A stretch of 64,000 bases of DNA from Streptomyces canus (GCF_001514145.1 NZ_KQ948678.1:87569-151568), one strand, 5' to 3'. Positions 1 through 9,819 are shown, counted from the first letter of the stretch. Program-made: numbers and translations. Notes: generated by a model not told the origin, from the letters alone.

Positions 1-1
1 G

Positions 2-517
2 AAGAATGGTGGGGTGGACGCTGGGAAGAGCAAATTACAAGTCGCTGTGCAAGGAAGCGCGTCACATCAGGTCCAGATCAACAACCTCCGGGTCATCGTC
101 GTAAAACGAGACAAGCCGCCGCCAACTGTCGGGCTGACGTGCCCCTCGGCCGGTAACGCGAACCTCCGCCCCATCGACATTGACCTTGACCAAGCCCTGC
201 CGCGCGCCAAGTACAAGGCGACAGATGGCCGCCCATTCGGCTTCACGGTCAATAAAGGGGAGATCGAGACCTTCTTGGTGACCGCCCTGGCCAAACACGC
301 CCGCTACGCCTGGTACCTGGAACTCGACGTTACCTCGGAGGGTAAAACGTCCACTCTGCGTGTGGACAACAAAGGGAAGCCCTTCCGGACCGCCCCGCTA
401 CCGAACCCACCCATGTGGTCGTGGGACTACGACAGCACCTGGACGGGTTCCGACCAGCGCCTCCGTGTAGGTGAAGCCTTTATCCAACCCAAGCCGTCGA
501 AGGGGAGCACGGGGTGA
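2..517 (+). CDS. C-terminal part of a membrane-anchored protein, extracytoplasmic domain (5' end outside window)
   Basis: The frame is open from the first bases, and the GTG at 14 lies inside a conserved stretch, so this is very probably the 3' part of a longer gene. The visible 170 or so residues match the C-terminal domain of the protein at 4524-5735. Both carry a VQG.....V.I..L.V.VV.R segment, a later WYL.LD......G.T.T.R.D..G.PFRT stretch, and an aromatic tail. By analogy the missing N-terminus may hold an XRE-type HTH and a membrane segment; that is inference. The stop overlaps the start of the next gene by 4 bp (GTGA), so the two are translationally coupled. No catalytic motif is recognised; the domain may be a sensor or binding module. 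Confidence 0.7.
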   Translation, partial: KNGGVDAGKSKLQVAVQGSASHQVQINNLRVIVVKRDKPPPTVGLTCPSAGNANLRPIDIDLDQALPRAKYKATDGRPFGFTVNKGEIETFLVTALAKHARYAWYLELDVTSEGKTSTLRVDNKGKPFRTAPLPNPPMWSWDYDSTWTGSDQRLRVGEAFIQPKPSKGSTG

Positions 518-1599
518 AACGTGCGCACGGAATCACCGCTGGTCTCCACCTCCACTCCCGAGGGTTGCGCACCCTGGCTGTGGCGCTGGTGCTGCTCGCG
601 GCGATCGGGGCCGGTGTTGGGGTGGCCCTTTGGAACCCCCACAAAGGGCCCGGTGGCCATAGTCAACGCTCGGAGCAGGCTGAGCCAAGGCCGCGCTTCT
701 TCCTGAGTGAGTTGCCGACCGTTGGACAGGATCGAGTGACGGCCGTCGCGGCCATCAGCCAACGGCTGTTCGTCCTGGGCACGTCGGCGGGAAAGGTGCA
801 CCTCGTTTCCCTGGACGACGCCACTGCCCCGCAGTTGCTGACTTCTGTCCCCGGAGGCGTGGAGGATCTACACGTCTCACGTGACCGCAGCACGGTGGCC
901 GCAGTCTCGGACACCGGATTCATACGCGCCGTAAAGATTCGGGGCGGTGCTCCGAAGGACTTTAAAATTGACCCCGACGAAGCCGCTGGCACCCTAAGCC
1001 GGTCCGGACAGACATTTGTCTACGGAAACTTCGACATCCACCTGGTGAACGTCGCGACGGGCCTATCGATTGCCTACCCGGACAAGCCGCCCCCGGACAG
1101 TGGGCGTACGGCGTACGAAGACTGGGCCGTCACGGACGACGGTCGACTTCTCGCCGCCAGCTTGGAGGGCGTTGAGACCTGGCGCACCGGAAATCCCCGT
1201 TACACAGCCAAGCCTGCGACCTGTCAGTGCGCGGCCAATGGCGTAAAGCTCAGCGATGACGGGCAACTCGCGATTTTCGGCACAGCCGACGGGCACGCGG
1301 TGACAGTCGATGTGGAAACACGTACTGTCCTGCACGACAAGACGGTATCCGCACTCCCCGATGATCATATTTTCGAGGTGGCTGTGCTCGGATCCGGTCG
1401 GTACTACGCAGCTGGCACATCGTCCAGCCGCGCTGTCATGTGGGAGGCGGAGAAGCAACAGACCGTCTGGGATCACACGTTCTCCCAGCAAGACGTCAGT
1501 ACTGTCTCCGCCGTTCCGGGTAGCGACTCCTTGCTTGTCGTGACTACCCCGCACGAGGAAGAGGGCGGGCTCCGCGCCTGGATCGTCAGCAGGACGTAG
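514..1599 (+). CDS. Membrane-anchored WD40/beta-propeller-like protein
   Basis: This is a protein of 361 residues. One hydrophobic segment near residues 20-40 follows a positively charged N-terminus, so the rest is expected outside the membrane. The remainder is made of repeating beta-rich units of WD40/quinoprotein type (for example a V..V....D.S.VAAVSD.G unit and later DDG.LLAAS and DDGQLAIFGTADG units), consistent with one propeller. It has no enzyme motif. The start is a GTG overlapping the stop of the upstream sensor-domain gene, so the two probably act together, perhaps as a surface-sensing pair. The same kind of propeller ends the trypsin-STAND protein at 12152-16438. Confidence 0.7.
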   Translation: MKRAHGITAGLHLHSRGLRTLAVALVLLAAIGAGVGVALWNPHKGPGGHSQRSEQAEPRPRFFLSELPTVGQDRVTAVAAISQRLFVLGTSAGKVHLVSLDDATAPQLLTSVPGGVEDLHVSRDRSTVAAVSDTGFIRAVKIRGGAPKDFKIDPDEAAGTLSRSGQTFVYGNFDIHLVNVATGLSIAYPDKPPPDSGRTAYEDWAVTDDGRLLAASLEGVETWRTGNPRYTAKPATCQCAANGVKLSDDGQLAIFGTADGHAVTVDVETRTVLHDKTVSALPDDHIFEVAVLGSGRYYAAGTSSSRAVMWEAEKQQTVWDHTFSQQDVSTVSAVPGSDSLLVVTTPHEEEGGLRAWIVSRT

Positions 1600-1602
1600 C
1601 GG

Positions 1603-2130
1603 GTGGCCGAGAGGACGGAGGGGCCGAAGAGGCTGTGGGAGCGGCTGTCCGGCTGGCAGCGGGACCAGGTCGAGGCGGCCGCGAAGGCGGAGGTGACGCG
1701 GCTGGCGGGCATGCTGGAGCAGTCAGAGGCGGCGCCGCGGCTGCTGGCAGACCGGCTGGAGAAACCGGCGGCGAGGCACTGGTCGACCGCCCGTACCCAT
1801 GGCTGATCCGCCGCGGCCTGGTGCAGCGTCAGGCGTGCTCGGACCGCCGGTACGACGACGGGATCCGGCTGGACACCGGCGGCGAGTGCGAGAACTGCAA
1901 CAACGTGATCCACACGCGACGTACCCGGCAGGCGAAGATCGCGGCACAGGTCGACCGGGAGCTGCCCCGGCCTGGCCGGCGGCGAGCGCCACCGAGTCCT
2001 CGAGGACCGGCTGCGCGAGCACACCGCGCTCGAAGCGGAACAGACCCGGCGCAGACATGCTCGCGCGGTCGTTGAGGTGGAGGGGCGGCGGGCAGCCGCC
2101 GCACGACGCAGGGAACGGCAGGAAGCGCGG
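1603..2130 (+). pseudogene. Frameshifted hypothetical gene with a Cys-rich motif
   Basis: Plausible coding segments run through three frames. The first starts with GTG at 1603 and encodes an acidic/basic helix (WERLSGWQRDQVEAAAKAEV). The frame then changes near 1790 to RRGLVQRQACSDRRYDDG followed by ECENCNNV, a possible zinc-binding pattern. Near 1980 it changes again to a long Arg/Glu/Ala-rich helix (AERHRVLEDRLREHTALEAE and onward). Joined, the pieces resemble a small actinobacterial hypothetical protein with a Cys-ligand motif and a helical tail. I do not recognise a named family. It begins 3 bp after the propeller gene stops. The two frame changes make a functional product unlikely. Confidence 0.5.
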
Positions 2131-2253
2131 GCGTTGTGTCGCAGAGCGGCGGCGATGTTGGTCACGCCGGCCAGCCGCAGGGCGCCGATGGCGAGGTTGC
2201 GCCAGGTGGTCCCGCTCACAGTCCCGCTCGCCCGCTGGGGGCTGTCCTCGTGA

Positions 2254-3295
2254 TGGGAGCGGAGAGGCGGGGGCCGAGGTGGCGACCCGATCCGGCCGGA
2301 GATCCCCGAGGGCCGTGACTCGGCGAGGTGGAACCGGAACCGAGCCGGCTCATCGTCGGAGGTGGTCGCGGATTCCGCTTTTCTGCGACCCCACCCAGAA
2401 ATCGTGCCTCCGTCACGCTTCCATCCCCGGCCATGTCCATGGCAGAACTTCTCGCTGTCCGACCGACGTCCCGGACACCCCATCCGGGCAAGGGTCCAAC
2501 AGCCCGTGCGTCGTGACTCGTCCGGCATCTGACGGACCGGTGACCCCAGGACGACGGTGGTATTGAGTCTCGGGGGAGTCCCGTCGCGGCGGGCCCGTAC
2601 GGCAGGCGGAGCGGTGCTGCAGGGATGCGGCCGCGTGGGGCTGTGGGCGCCACGACGGCCGGGAAGGCGACTGCAACGGCGTAGTGCGATCCGTTCGGCG
2701 TGCTGTTCATCGAGGAGACGGATCATGGAGGAGACGGCTCACGAATGCCCCGGTCGGTGGTCCTGGTCGCGGCGGGAAGGGACTGGGAGCCGCGATGGAT
2801 GGGATTGCGGGTCTTGGCTGTGTCGGTGGTGTCCAGGGGTCGGCCGAGACGGCGCGAGTTCGTCGCCGCATCTCAGGACGGCGTCTCAGGCAGTGCTTGT
2901 TTGCGCAGTTCAGGGCGGGTGGGATGGTTGCGTCGTTGCGGGTTGTGCGGTGGTGGTTGCGGTGGGCCCTTGGTGTCTTTGAAGCTGTGGGTGTCGCACC
3001 GGCCGGGGTGGATTGAGGTTCCGGTAGCAGCCTGGTGACGACTCCCGCCTTGTGCCTGCGTACCGGGCATCTGTGTGCCCGGTTGCCCGACGGGCGGCGT
3101 CCTGCGGCGCCCGTCGCCCCCGCGACCTTTCGGGGTGGGGACATCCGGCCGACTCGTGCCCGCTCGGGCGGTCAGACCGTCATGTCCTCGGAGCGGACGC
3201 ACGGGCGGCGAGACGTCAGCGGGCGCGTCGGTGGGAAGCCGGCGCGGGCCGGGAGCGACCTCTTACGGACCACTAACCAAGAAGGAAGACACGAC
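2254..3295. other. About 1 kb without a supported gene
   Basis: Open frames exist on both strands, as expected at this GC content, but none shows a recognisable domain or convincing initiation site. The last 20 bases carry the ribosome-binding site (GAAGGAAG at 3281-3288) of the secreted-repeat gene. This is either decayed sequence or a long upstream region. Confidence 0.5.
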
Positions 3296-4231
3296 ATGAG
3301 CAGGAACACCCACACACGTCGTCGTTCGGGCCGCCGTGCGGCGTTCGCCTCCGGTCTCGTCCTGGCCGTCGGGCTCGGTGTGTCGGCGCAGGTGGCGGCG
3401 CAGGCCGCTGTCCCGGCCCCCGCCCCCGCCAAGGCATCCGTGAAGGCGCCCGCCGCGCTGCGGTCTGTCAGTGGCTTCAACGGTGACGTGGTGACTCAGG
3501 TTGCCGACTTCTACGGCGCGTACATCGACGCGAAGGACGATGCCCAGGGCCCGGACGCCGCGCTGGTCAAGGCGCTGCGCGCGCACTACCTGACGCCCGC
3601 CTTCGCCAAGCAGTTGGCGGCCTGGGAGAAGAAGAACAAGGTGGACGGTCTTCTGCGTGCCCAGAACGTCCCGGTGGACTGGACGGTGAGTGAGGTCGGC
3701 AACGGCCTCGACGTCGTCGTCACCCTGACCTTCGGCGGCGGGGAGTCGCCGACGACGACCAGGCTCGTCGTGAAGCAGGAGCCGACCGGCCAGATCACCG
3801 GCATCCGCACCATGAGCATCGCCTCCGCGAAGGCGTTCGCGAAGTCGTCCGCCGCGGTGCGGTCGGTCAGTGGCCAGACCGGTGACTCGGTAACCCAGGT
3901 TGCCGACTTCTACGGCGCGTACGTCGACGCGAAAGACGCCCCCATGGGCCCGGACGCCGCGCTGGTCAAGGCGCTGCGCGCGCACTACCTGACGCCCGCC
4001 TTCGCCAAGCAGTTGGGGGCCTGGGAGAAGAAGAACAAGGTGGACGGTGTCCTGCGTGCCCAGAACGTTCCGGTGGACTGGACGGTGAGCGAGGGTGTCA
4101 ACAGCGGCGAGATCGTCGTAACCCACAGCTTCGGCGGCGGGGAGTCGCCGACGGTGAGGACCGACCTCGTCGTGAAGCTGGAGCCGGTGTTCGGCGACGT
4201 CACCGACATCCGCACGACGAGCGCCCGCTGA
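3296..4231 (+). CDS. Secreted protein of two near-identical tandem domains
   Basis: The ATG at 3296 follows GAAGGAAG at a good distance. The 311-residue product begins with an Arg-rich segment, a hydrophobic stretch and an AQA-like cleavage region, a typical Sec (possibly Tat) signal. The mature part is two copies of a domain of about 125 residues. Each has a RSVSG.....VTQVADFYGAY core, an alanine-rich helix ending ALRAHYLTPAFAKQL, an EKKNKVDG.LRAQNVPVDW segment and a GGGESPT beta strand. The domain resembles DUF3828-like or NTF2-like secreted folds, but I cannot assign a function. The copies are also nearly identical in DNA (about 3525-3690 against 3915-4080), so the duplication is recent or kept uniform by gene conversion. 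Confidence 0.85.
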   Translation: MSRNTHTRRRSGRRAAFASGLVLAVGLGVSAQVAAQAAVPAPAPAKASVKAPAALRSVSGFNGDVVTQVADFYGAYIDAKDDAQGPDAALVKALRAHYLTPAFAKQLAAWEKKNKVDGLLRAQNVPVDWTVSEVGNGLDVVVTLTFGGGESPTTTRLVVKQEPTGQITGIRTMSIASAKAFAKSSAAVRSVSGQTGDSVTQVADFYGAYVDAKDAPMGPDAALVKALRAHYLTPAFAKQLGAWEKKNKVDGVLRAQNVPVDWTVSEGVNSGEIVVTHSFGGGESPTVRTDLVVKLEPVFGDVTDIRTTSAR

Positions 4232-4523
4232 CGGCTCACACCGGCCGGCCACTCCGCGGTGCACCGGGATGGCGGGCGCCGGACCCGTTGGTGGTGCCTG
4301 GGGTGCTGGGGGTGGCCGCGGTAGAGCGGGTTCGGCAACTGGCCAATTCGGCACGGGAGGCGGACGACGGTGGTGTCTGCGCTGGGGGATTTTGCAGCCG
4401 GACAGACGTGCGAGCTGCGCTGCCCCTCCCCGGCCTCGCCCGGTCCCACCGTCGGCGAGGCCGAACAAGGCCTTGCTCCCGCCGGGTTGTGCTGCCGGGC
4501 GGGCTGCGTGAGCTGTTGCATCG

Positions 4524-5735
4524 TCAGTCGCCCATCGACGCCATGTTGGCGGCGGGGATCGGGACCCAGCGGCCGGGGTGGTAATTGAAGCGGTCGTACC
4601 GGTAGCCAGGCAGTCCTTTGGTGCTGGTGGTGCGGAAGGGGCGGCCGTGGTCGTCGATGCGGACCGTGCCGGTGCGGCCTTGCGAGGACCAGTCGAGGTT
4701 GAGGTACCAGTCGCAGGTGCAGGACTCGTTGAGCGAGGAGACCACCAGGACTTCGGGTTCCTGTAGGGACACCCGGTAGGGGAAGTCGATCGCGGGGATC
4801 GGCTTGCCCGCCGCGTTGTCGCCGGGCATCGAACGGGCCAAGGGCTGGTACGCGTCGAGGTTCACGGAGAAGAAGCGGGGGACGATGCCGGCGCCGCAGC
4901 CGTCGCTCAAGGAGTAGACGGTGCCCCGGCCGGCGGAGGGGGTGACGCGGTTGACCACGCGCACGTGCAGGGCCTCCAGGACGACGGCGGCGGAGCCGCG
5001 TCCCTGCACCGTAATCCGCACGCCGGTGGAGCCACCGTGCACCGCCCGCTGGGAGGCGACCCACGCTGCGATGTCCTCCGGGTGTGGCGGCGGCGGGACC
5101 TGCCGCGGTGACTTGGCGACGACGTACGCTTCGCCGCAACCGCTGAGTCCGGGTGTGTGGGAGTTGGCGGTCCAGGTGAGGGGGGCCACCGGTGGGGCCG
5201 TATCGGCGTGGGTCGACGACTCACCGCCGAAGGAAAAGGGTCCGGCAACGGAAGAGGTGAGACCGGCGAGCGCGAGGGCGAGCGAGACCGCCAGCGCCGT
5301 CGATCGCACGGGCCGCCGTCGGGGGCGGCCGGCGTGGGGACGCGGGTCGGCCGGTGGGGCCGGCTCGGGTGCCTCGGCCGCCGGGCTGCTGTGACTAGCA
5401 GACGTGGACGTGGCTGAGGCCGCGGTGCTCGTGGTGTCGCGGGGCGTGGGTGCCCGCCGGGCATCGGAGGGGTGTGATCGCTGCCGTGCCGCGACTGCCA
5501 CGATCCACCGGCGGTGCAGCTCGGTGCGTTCTTCGGGGGAGGCACCGCAGAGTACGGCGAACCGCTCGATGCCGGCGAAGTCCTGCGGGACTGCTTCCCC
5601 GGAGCAGTAGCGGTGCAGGGTGGAGGCGTGCATGCCCAGTCGGCGGGCCAGTGCCGCGTAGCTGCGGTCGGTACCCTCCTTCAGACGCGTCAGCAGTACC
5701 GCGAACTCCGCTACGTCATCGTGGATCGAATCCAT
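4524..5735 (-). CDS. Membrane-anchored XRE-family HTH protein with extracytoplasmic domain
   Basis: Start chosen at the ATG at 5735, just before the conserved HTH; the open frame runs upstream but without a convincing site. Of 403 residues, 10-50 form an XRE-like helix-turn-helix (SYAALARRLGMHASTLHRYC). Then come a Pro/Ser/Ala-rich linker (about 90-140), one membrane segment (about 146-165), and a C-terminal extracytoplasmic domain of about 230 residues. That last domain is the same as in the partial gene at the window start. The layout suggests a one-protein signalling regulator whose outer domain senses something and whose inner HTH binds DNA. It stands alone here, without a propeller partner next to it. 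Confidence 0.8.
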   Translation of the reverse strand: MDSIHDDVAEFAVLLTRLKEGTDRSYAALARRLGMHASTLHRYCSGEAVPQDFAGIERFAVLCGASPEERTELHRRWIVAVAARQRSHPSDARRAPTPRDTTSTAASATSTSASHSSPAAEAPEPAPPADPRPHAGRPRRRPVRSTALAVSLALALAGLTSSVAGPFSFGGESSTHADTAPPVAPLTWTANSHTPGLSGCGEAYVVAKSPRQVPPPPHPEDIAAWVASQRAVHGGSTGVRITVQGRGSAAVVLEALHVRVVNRVTPSAGRGTVYSLSDGCGAGIVPRFFSVNLDAYQPLARSMPGDNAAGKPIPAIDFPYRVSLQEPEVLVVSSLNESCTCDWYLNLDWSSQGRTGTVRIDDHGRPFRTTSTKGLPGYRYDRFNYHPGRWVPIPAANMASMGD

Positions 5736-6095
5736 GTGGTCCGTACTCGTATCCGTTTGTCGGCCCGTGCAGGCCTGTCCCGATGGGGCACGGCATCCCC
5801 GGCACTCCCCCCATATCTGCACGCCGATACGCCTGGGATGGTTCCAGGGTTACGAAGCGTGATCTTGTTTCGGAGGACCTGGGCCTCTCGGAGTCGTCGC
5901 GGTCCCTCGATCCGTGAGCGGGGCTTGTTCGAAACCGTGCGCGGAACTCCTTGCAGACCAGTTGAGCCGAGCCGCAGGGGCGTATGCCGCCTGAGTGTGA
6001 GGTGGCCTCCACCGCAGCACAAGCGCAACAAGAGCTAACGAGGGAGCCCGCCCGGTGAGCCGACGCCTCTGCCGAAGAGCCCTTTCACAACTCGA

Positions 6096-6467
6096 TCAGC
6101 TCGCCTTCCCGCCCCGAGAAGAACCGCTCAACGCCGAGAGCCCACATATGACCGCGGCTACCACGAACGTGGGCGCGCCCCTTTTCCCCGTCGCCCACTC
6201 GTACCCGAGGTACAGCATCACCAGCAGGTTGAACGTCATCACCAGCGCCGAGCCGAGCACGAAGACCTTCATCACGGACGCCGACACTCTTCCTTCCGCC
6301 AGCGGCAACCCCGTCACCGTCAGAGCGGCTACGTACAGCACCGCGTTCACCAGCACCAAGGCCAGCAGCACGACTCCCCCACCCCTGCACGACAGCAGAC
6401 GGCCTGAACCTACCGCCGCGCCAACAGCCCACGGAACCCTCTCGGGGAGCCAAGGACTCCCCAGCAA
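6096..6467 (-). CDS. Small multi-pass membrane protein
   Basis: The product is at most 123 residues and strongly hydrophobic. It has about three predicted membrane segments (VVLLALVLVNAVLYVAALTV, then VMKVFVLGSALVMTFNLLVM, then APTFVVAAVICGLSALSG). The first 30 residues look weakly coding, so the true start may be an internal GTG near residue 30. No family is recognised, and no neighbour is clearly co-transcribed. Confidence 0.45.
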   Translation of the reverse strand: MLGSPWLPERVPWAVGAAVGSGRLLSCRGGGVVLLALVLVNAVLYVAALTVTGLPLAEGRVSASVMKVFVLGSALVMTFNLLVMLYLGYEWATGKRGAPTFVVAAVICGLSALSGSSRGGKAS

Positions 6468-6665
6468 GAACCGTGATGGAGCATCGAGCGCACGGCGTCA
6501 TGGTCAGCGCATCCGACGTGCGCCCCCATCGACAAAGACCCCTCGGCAGACGTTCCCGCTATCGAGAAGCAGCGTTGCGGAGGCGCCGTCACCAGGCCAG
6601 TTGACCTGCTGAAACGGACTTCCGCTCAAGCCCCCCGTGAGCCGAGAGGCCGACGGGCGCGCCGA

Positions 6666-6815
6666 ATGGCAAGGAGAACGTTCACCGTGGTCGACATCAT
6701 CGAGATCTACGTGCACTGGTACGCGGGCCGGTCCAAGAGTCAGGTGTCCGCCTCGCTGGAGGTAGACCACGGCGAGCCGATGCTCATACCGACGCCAGGC
6801 CGTTTGTCCAGATAG
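6666..6815 (+). pseudogene. IS21-family istA transposase, N-terminal scar
   Basis: From the ATG at 6666 about 35 residues match the start of IS21-family IstA (VDIIEIYVHWYAGRSKSQVS). Homology then ends and a stop follows at 6813. It marks an old insertion; the rest of the element is gone. Confidence 0.7.
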
Positions 6816-6966
6816 ACGCGGTGTGCTGTGAAGTGGACCCTGCACCGCCGACTCGCCACGCTCGCCTGCAGCCTCTCAATCGGGGCACACACCCTCTTTC
6901 CTCAGGTGAGCTGTGAGGGCATGAGTCGGTAAGACGGAGCTCGCGGCCGCGCTCCATGGATGTCGT

Positions 6967-7100
6967 TCAGCCGGCCCGGAGGACCTCGTTGCGCAGTGCG
7001 CGCAGCAGGGTCAGGGCGTCCTGGTTGTCGGCGTCGGTGAACGCGTGGATCGCCGGGAGGATGGATCCGGCGATCAGCTTCGCGGTGGCGGGGTCGTCGC
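6967..7100 (-). pseudogene. 3' fragment of an unidentified gene
   Basis: On the minus strand the last 45 or so codons before the stop at 6967 read like real protein (KLIAGSILPAIHAFTDADNQ, then a Leu-rich helix ending in RNEVLRAG). No start or earlier domain is present; the sequence runs into the 5' end of the divergently oriented pentapeptide gene. Probably the tail of a gene removed by rearrangement. Confidence 0.4.
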
Positions 7101-7115
7101 CTGCGAGAGCGGGGG

Positions 7116-8477
7116 GTGAGGGATTCCGGGAACTTCCTGCAGGCGGCGCTCGCCTGCCTCCATGATCCTTACGTGGCAGCATTCCTACAGCGGCGTCAGG
7201 CTCCGCATGGACGGTATACGCCGAACCTATGGTCGGTCTGGCTCGTCGCCCTCCTGGCCCTCAGCGTCGTCGGCGTCCTCAGCTTCGGGCTCTACCACGG
7301 CATCTACCACCTATTCGCGGATGCCGCTCACAATCAGACACCGCGCAAGCTGGTCGACATCAACGACGTCATCAAGACAACCGTCACCGTCCTGACGCTC
7401 ACCGGAGCCGTTCTCGCCGGTATCTACGCCTACCGCAAGCAACTCCTCGCCGAGGGAGACGCGCACCGCGCGGATGCCAGCCAGCTCGCCGACCGCTACA
7501 CCACGGCGTCTGAACAGCTCGGTCACGAACGGGCCGCAGTGCGCCTCGCTGGCGTCTACGCCCTCGCCCGGCTCGCAGACGACTGGCAGGAACAACGGCA
7601 GGTCTGCGTCGATGTGCTGTGCGCTTACCTCCGAATGCCCTACGAAGCCAACCCGACGGCAGCAGGGCACAAGGAAGGCGAACGCGAAGTCCGGCACACC
7701 ATTATTCGTGTCATCCGTGACCACCTCCAGCAGCCGGAGGAACGCACATCGTGGACAGACTGCGACCTTGACTTCACCGGTGCCGTCTTCGACGGTGGCG
7801 ATTTCTCGGGTAGCCACTTTCGCAGCAGGGTTGTCTTCACTGGCGCGACGTTCGGCAGCGGCAGAGTCGCTTTCAAAGCCGCAACGTTTAGCGGCGCCAT
7901 CGACTTCAAGGGCGCAACGTTCAACGGCGCCAAAGTGGACTTCGGCGATGCAACGTTCAGTGGCGGCGGAGTTTACTTCGGCGGCGCAATGTTCAGTGAC
8001 GGTCAGGTGCACTTCCTCGGCGCAACGTTCAGTGACGGCCAGGTCCACTTCGGTCTGGCTGAATTTAGCGGGGCCACGGTCGACTTCAGCCTGGCGGCGT
8101 TCAGCGGCGGCAAGGTCAATTTCAGCGGCGCGACAGTCAGCAATGGCGTCGTCGGCTTCAGACACGTGGCGTTCAGCGGCGCCAGGGTCACCTTCAGCAG
8201 AGCGGCGTTCAGCGGCGGCACCATCAACTTTAGCAGAGCAGCGTTCAGCGGCGGCACCGTCAGCTTCAAAGGCGCGGCGTTCAGCGGCGCCAGGGCCACC
8301 TTCCGCAGAGCGGTGTTCAGCAGCGGCACCGTCGACATCGGTAGCGCGGAGTTCAGCGGCGGCGCCGTTATTTTCACCGATGCGAGGCTTCTCGGTGGCA
8401 CAGTTGACTTCGCCAACACCACATTCAACGGCACTGCCGTGTCTTGGGGGCCTGTGCCGCATCCGCCGGATGCTTAG
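7116..8477 (+). CDS. Membrane protein with a pentapeptide-repeat (Pentapeptide_4) domain
   Basis: The product has about 453 residues; the GTG start at 7116 is tentative because no strong ribosome-binding site is visible. Two membrane segments lie near residues 40-60 and 85-110, followed by a helical linker (DRYTTASEQLGHERAAVRLA) typical of actinobacterial pentapeptide proteins. From about residue 205 to the end comes a regular series of units of the form A.FSGG.V.F, about 14 residues each, predicted to fold as a right-handed quadrilateral beta helix. The DNA of these units (about 7850-8420) is itself repetitive. Function unknown; related proteins act as scaffolds or DNA mimics, but the membrane anchor argues against a gyrase-protecting role. 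Confidence 0.8.
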   Translation: MRDSGNFLQAALACLHDPYVAAFLQRRQAPHGRYTPNLWSVWLVALLALSVVGVLSFGLYHGIYHLFADAAHNQTPRKLVDINDVIKTTVTVLTLTGAVLAGIYAYRKQLLAEGDAHRADASQLADRYTTASEQLGHERAAVRLAGVYALARLADDWQEQRQVCVDVLCAYLRMPYEANPTAAGHKEGEREVRHTIIRVIRDHLQQPEERTSWTDCDLDFTGAVFDGGDFSGSHFRSRVVFTGATFGSGRVAFKAATFSGAIDFKGATFNGAKVDFGDATFSGGGVYFGGAMFSDGQVHFLGATFSDGQVHFGLAEFSGATVDFSLAAFSGGKVNFSGATVSNGVVGFRHVAFSGARVTFSRAAFSGGTINFSRAAFSGGTVSFKGAAFSGARATFRRAVFSSGTVDIGSAEFSGGAVIFTDARLLGGTVDFANTTFNGTAVSWGPVPHPPDA

Positions 8478-8864
8478 GTGCTGCGGTCTGCTGTCCGGGC
8501 TGAGTCCGAGACCTCATAGCGGCCTTGTGAGGAGGCGGCTGGACGGCTCCGGCCCCTCTGAAGGGCGTGCGGCCAAGTGAGAGGCTGAACACACCCGGTG
8601 GCTGGGCGAATGACGCGATCGTGATGGTCACGAAGTGCCGACCAGACCCGTTTTTTTCAGGGAGCCCCAACACCCGCCGCGGCCGCGCTCGACTGCCAGA
8701 CCTCGGCACTCTACCCAACTGCCGTATCTCCTTTCCGAGGATGACGAGGTGGTTTCACGGATCATCGCCGTAGAGGAGGAGCACAGCGGTGAGCCTCTCA
8801 CTCCGGCTGAAGATTCAATTCCATCGAAGCGCCTATGGCTCGCCGGATCGCGTCAGTGCTCTGG
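8478..8864. other. Intergenic stretch, no gene seen
   Basis: About 390 bp between the pentapeptide gene and the 3' end of the convergent membrane-protein gene. I see no credible ORF, RNA gene or strong hairpin. A run of seven T residues near 8650 is unusual for this base composition but is not placed after a clear stem. Confidence 0.4.
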
Positions 8865-9464
8865 TTATAGGAGTTGGGAGTCTGACGCAGGATCAGCTGG
8901 CCCTGTCTCAGGGTTCCGGCTTCGATTCACCCGGATCGCCCAGGCTCGTAGCAGCAAGGCGACCACTACATAAGCGGCAATCGCGGCGAAGTCCGAGACG
9001 AAGTACTCGGTACCCGCGTCAGAGGGAATGACCGCCAGAGTCACGGCGGTCCAGACAAGGGCGGCGTAATAACACAGGCGGATCACCTCCGCGGATAGGC
9101 TGTGGAAGCGGTAGATCAGGAACACGTTCCTGGCTGACAGGGCAGCCCTCTGGGGTTCAGGAACAGTCCGGGCCTGGGCAACGAGCGCTGATGCCTCATC
9201 GAGCCAGACAAGGCCGCGATTCTTTGCCGCGTCGCGGTGGTCGGCCTGCGGATTCAGGGTGTCCAGGGCTCTCCACCAGTCCATGACGAAGGCCACTTGC
9301 TGCGCTGCATCCTCGAGCAGAATCCTGCGACGACCGTGCCGGAAACGGCGCGAGCGCCATTCCTGAAACATGACGCCAAGCACGGTGACAGCGGCTGTAG
9401 CGGCCGCTGCAAGGACGCTGCTGAAGGCCGCAGTATCGGATGCAGCCACCAGTTCCGGCTCCAT
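8865..9464 (-). CDS. Hypothetical membrane protein, three predicted membrane segments
   Basis: Start placed at the ATG at 9464; the upstream part of the open frame reads as non-coding. The product has 199 residues. One hydrophobic segment is near the N-terminus (SSVLAAAATAAVTVLGVMF), followed by a cytoplasmic helical region with several Trp and Arg residues. Two C-terminal segments follow (YYAALVWTAVTLAVIP and FAAIAAYVVVALLLRAWAI). No known family was recognised. It is single and not obviously part of an operon. Confidence 0.65.
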   Translation of the reverse strand: MEPELVAASDTAAFSSVLAAAATAAVTVLGVMFQEWRSRRFRHGRRRILLEDAAQQVAFVMDWWRALDTLNPQADHRDAAKNRGLVWLDEASALVAQARTVPEPQRAALSARNVFLIYRFHSLSAEVIRLCYYAALVWTAVTLAVIPSDAGTEYFVSDFAAIAAYVVVALLLRAWAIRVNRSRNPETGPADPASDSQLL

Positions 9465-9819
9465 AGAGGGTCTTCTCCGCACATCGTGAGGGGAGCCGGC
9501 GATGAGCAGGCACGCATTCCTGTCTTCCTGTCCGGCACTCCCTGGATGATCTCCAGAGGTACAGGCAGTCTCGTGAGTCGCCGCGCCAGACAAACGCTGC
9601 CTCGCCCAATCGGACGACGGATGTTCACCGCGGAAACGACCTCCGTGCCGACCGCGACGGTGAAGCTGAGGAGTAGGTGGTCCAGGAGAGGGTCCCGGCC
9701 GCGCACAGGGTGGCCCGGGCCAAAGGGGGTGGGTCAAACGCCGGAGAGTTTCTTGGCGGCCTCCAGCGCCTGGTGGCGCGAGGTGACCGCGTCGCGGCGC
9801 ATGGGGGAGTCCCGCCTCC

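Noticed and set aside
2136..3035. Several 60-160-codon frames on both strands
   Set aside because: Arg/Gly/Pro-rich translations without domains, typical of random high-GC frames.
7850..8420. Regular short repeats considered as a CRISPR array
   Set aside because: The repeats are in-frame pentapeptide codons with no unique spacers; no other CRISPR-like array was seen in the window.
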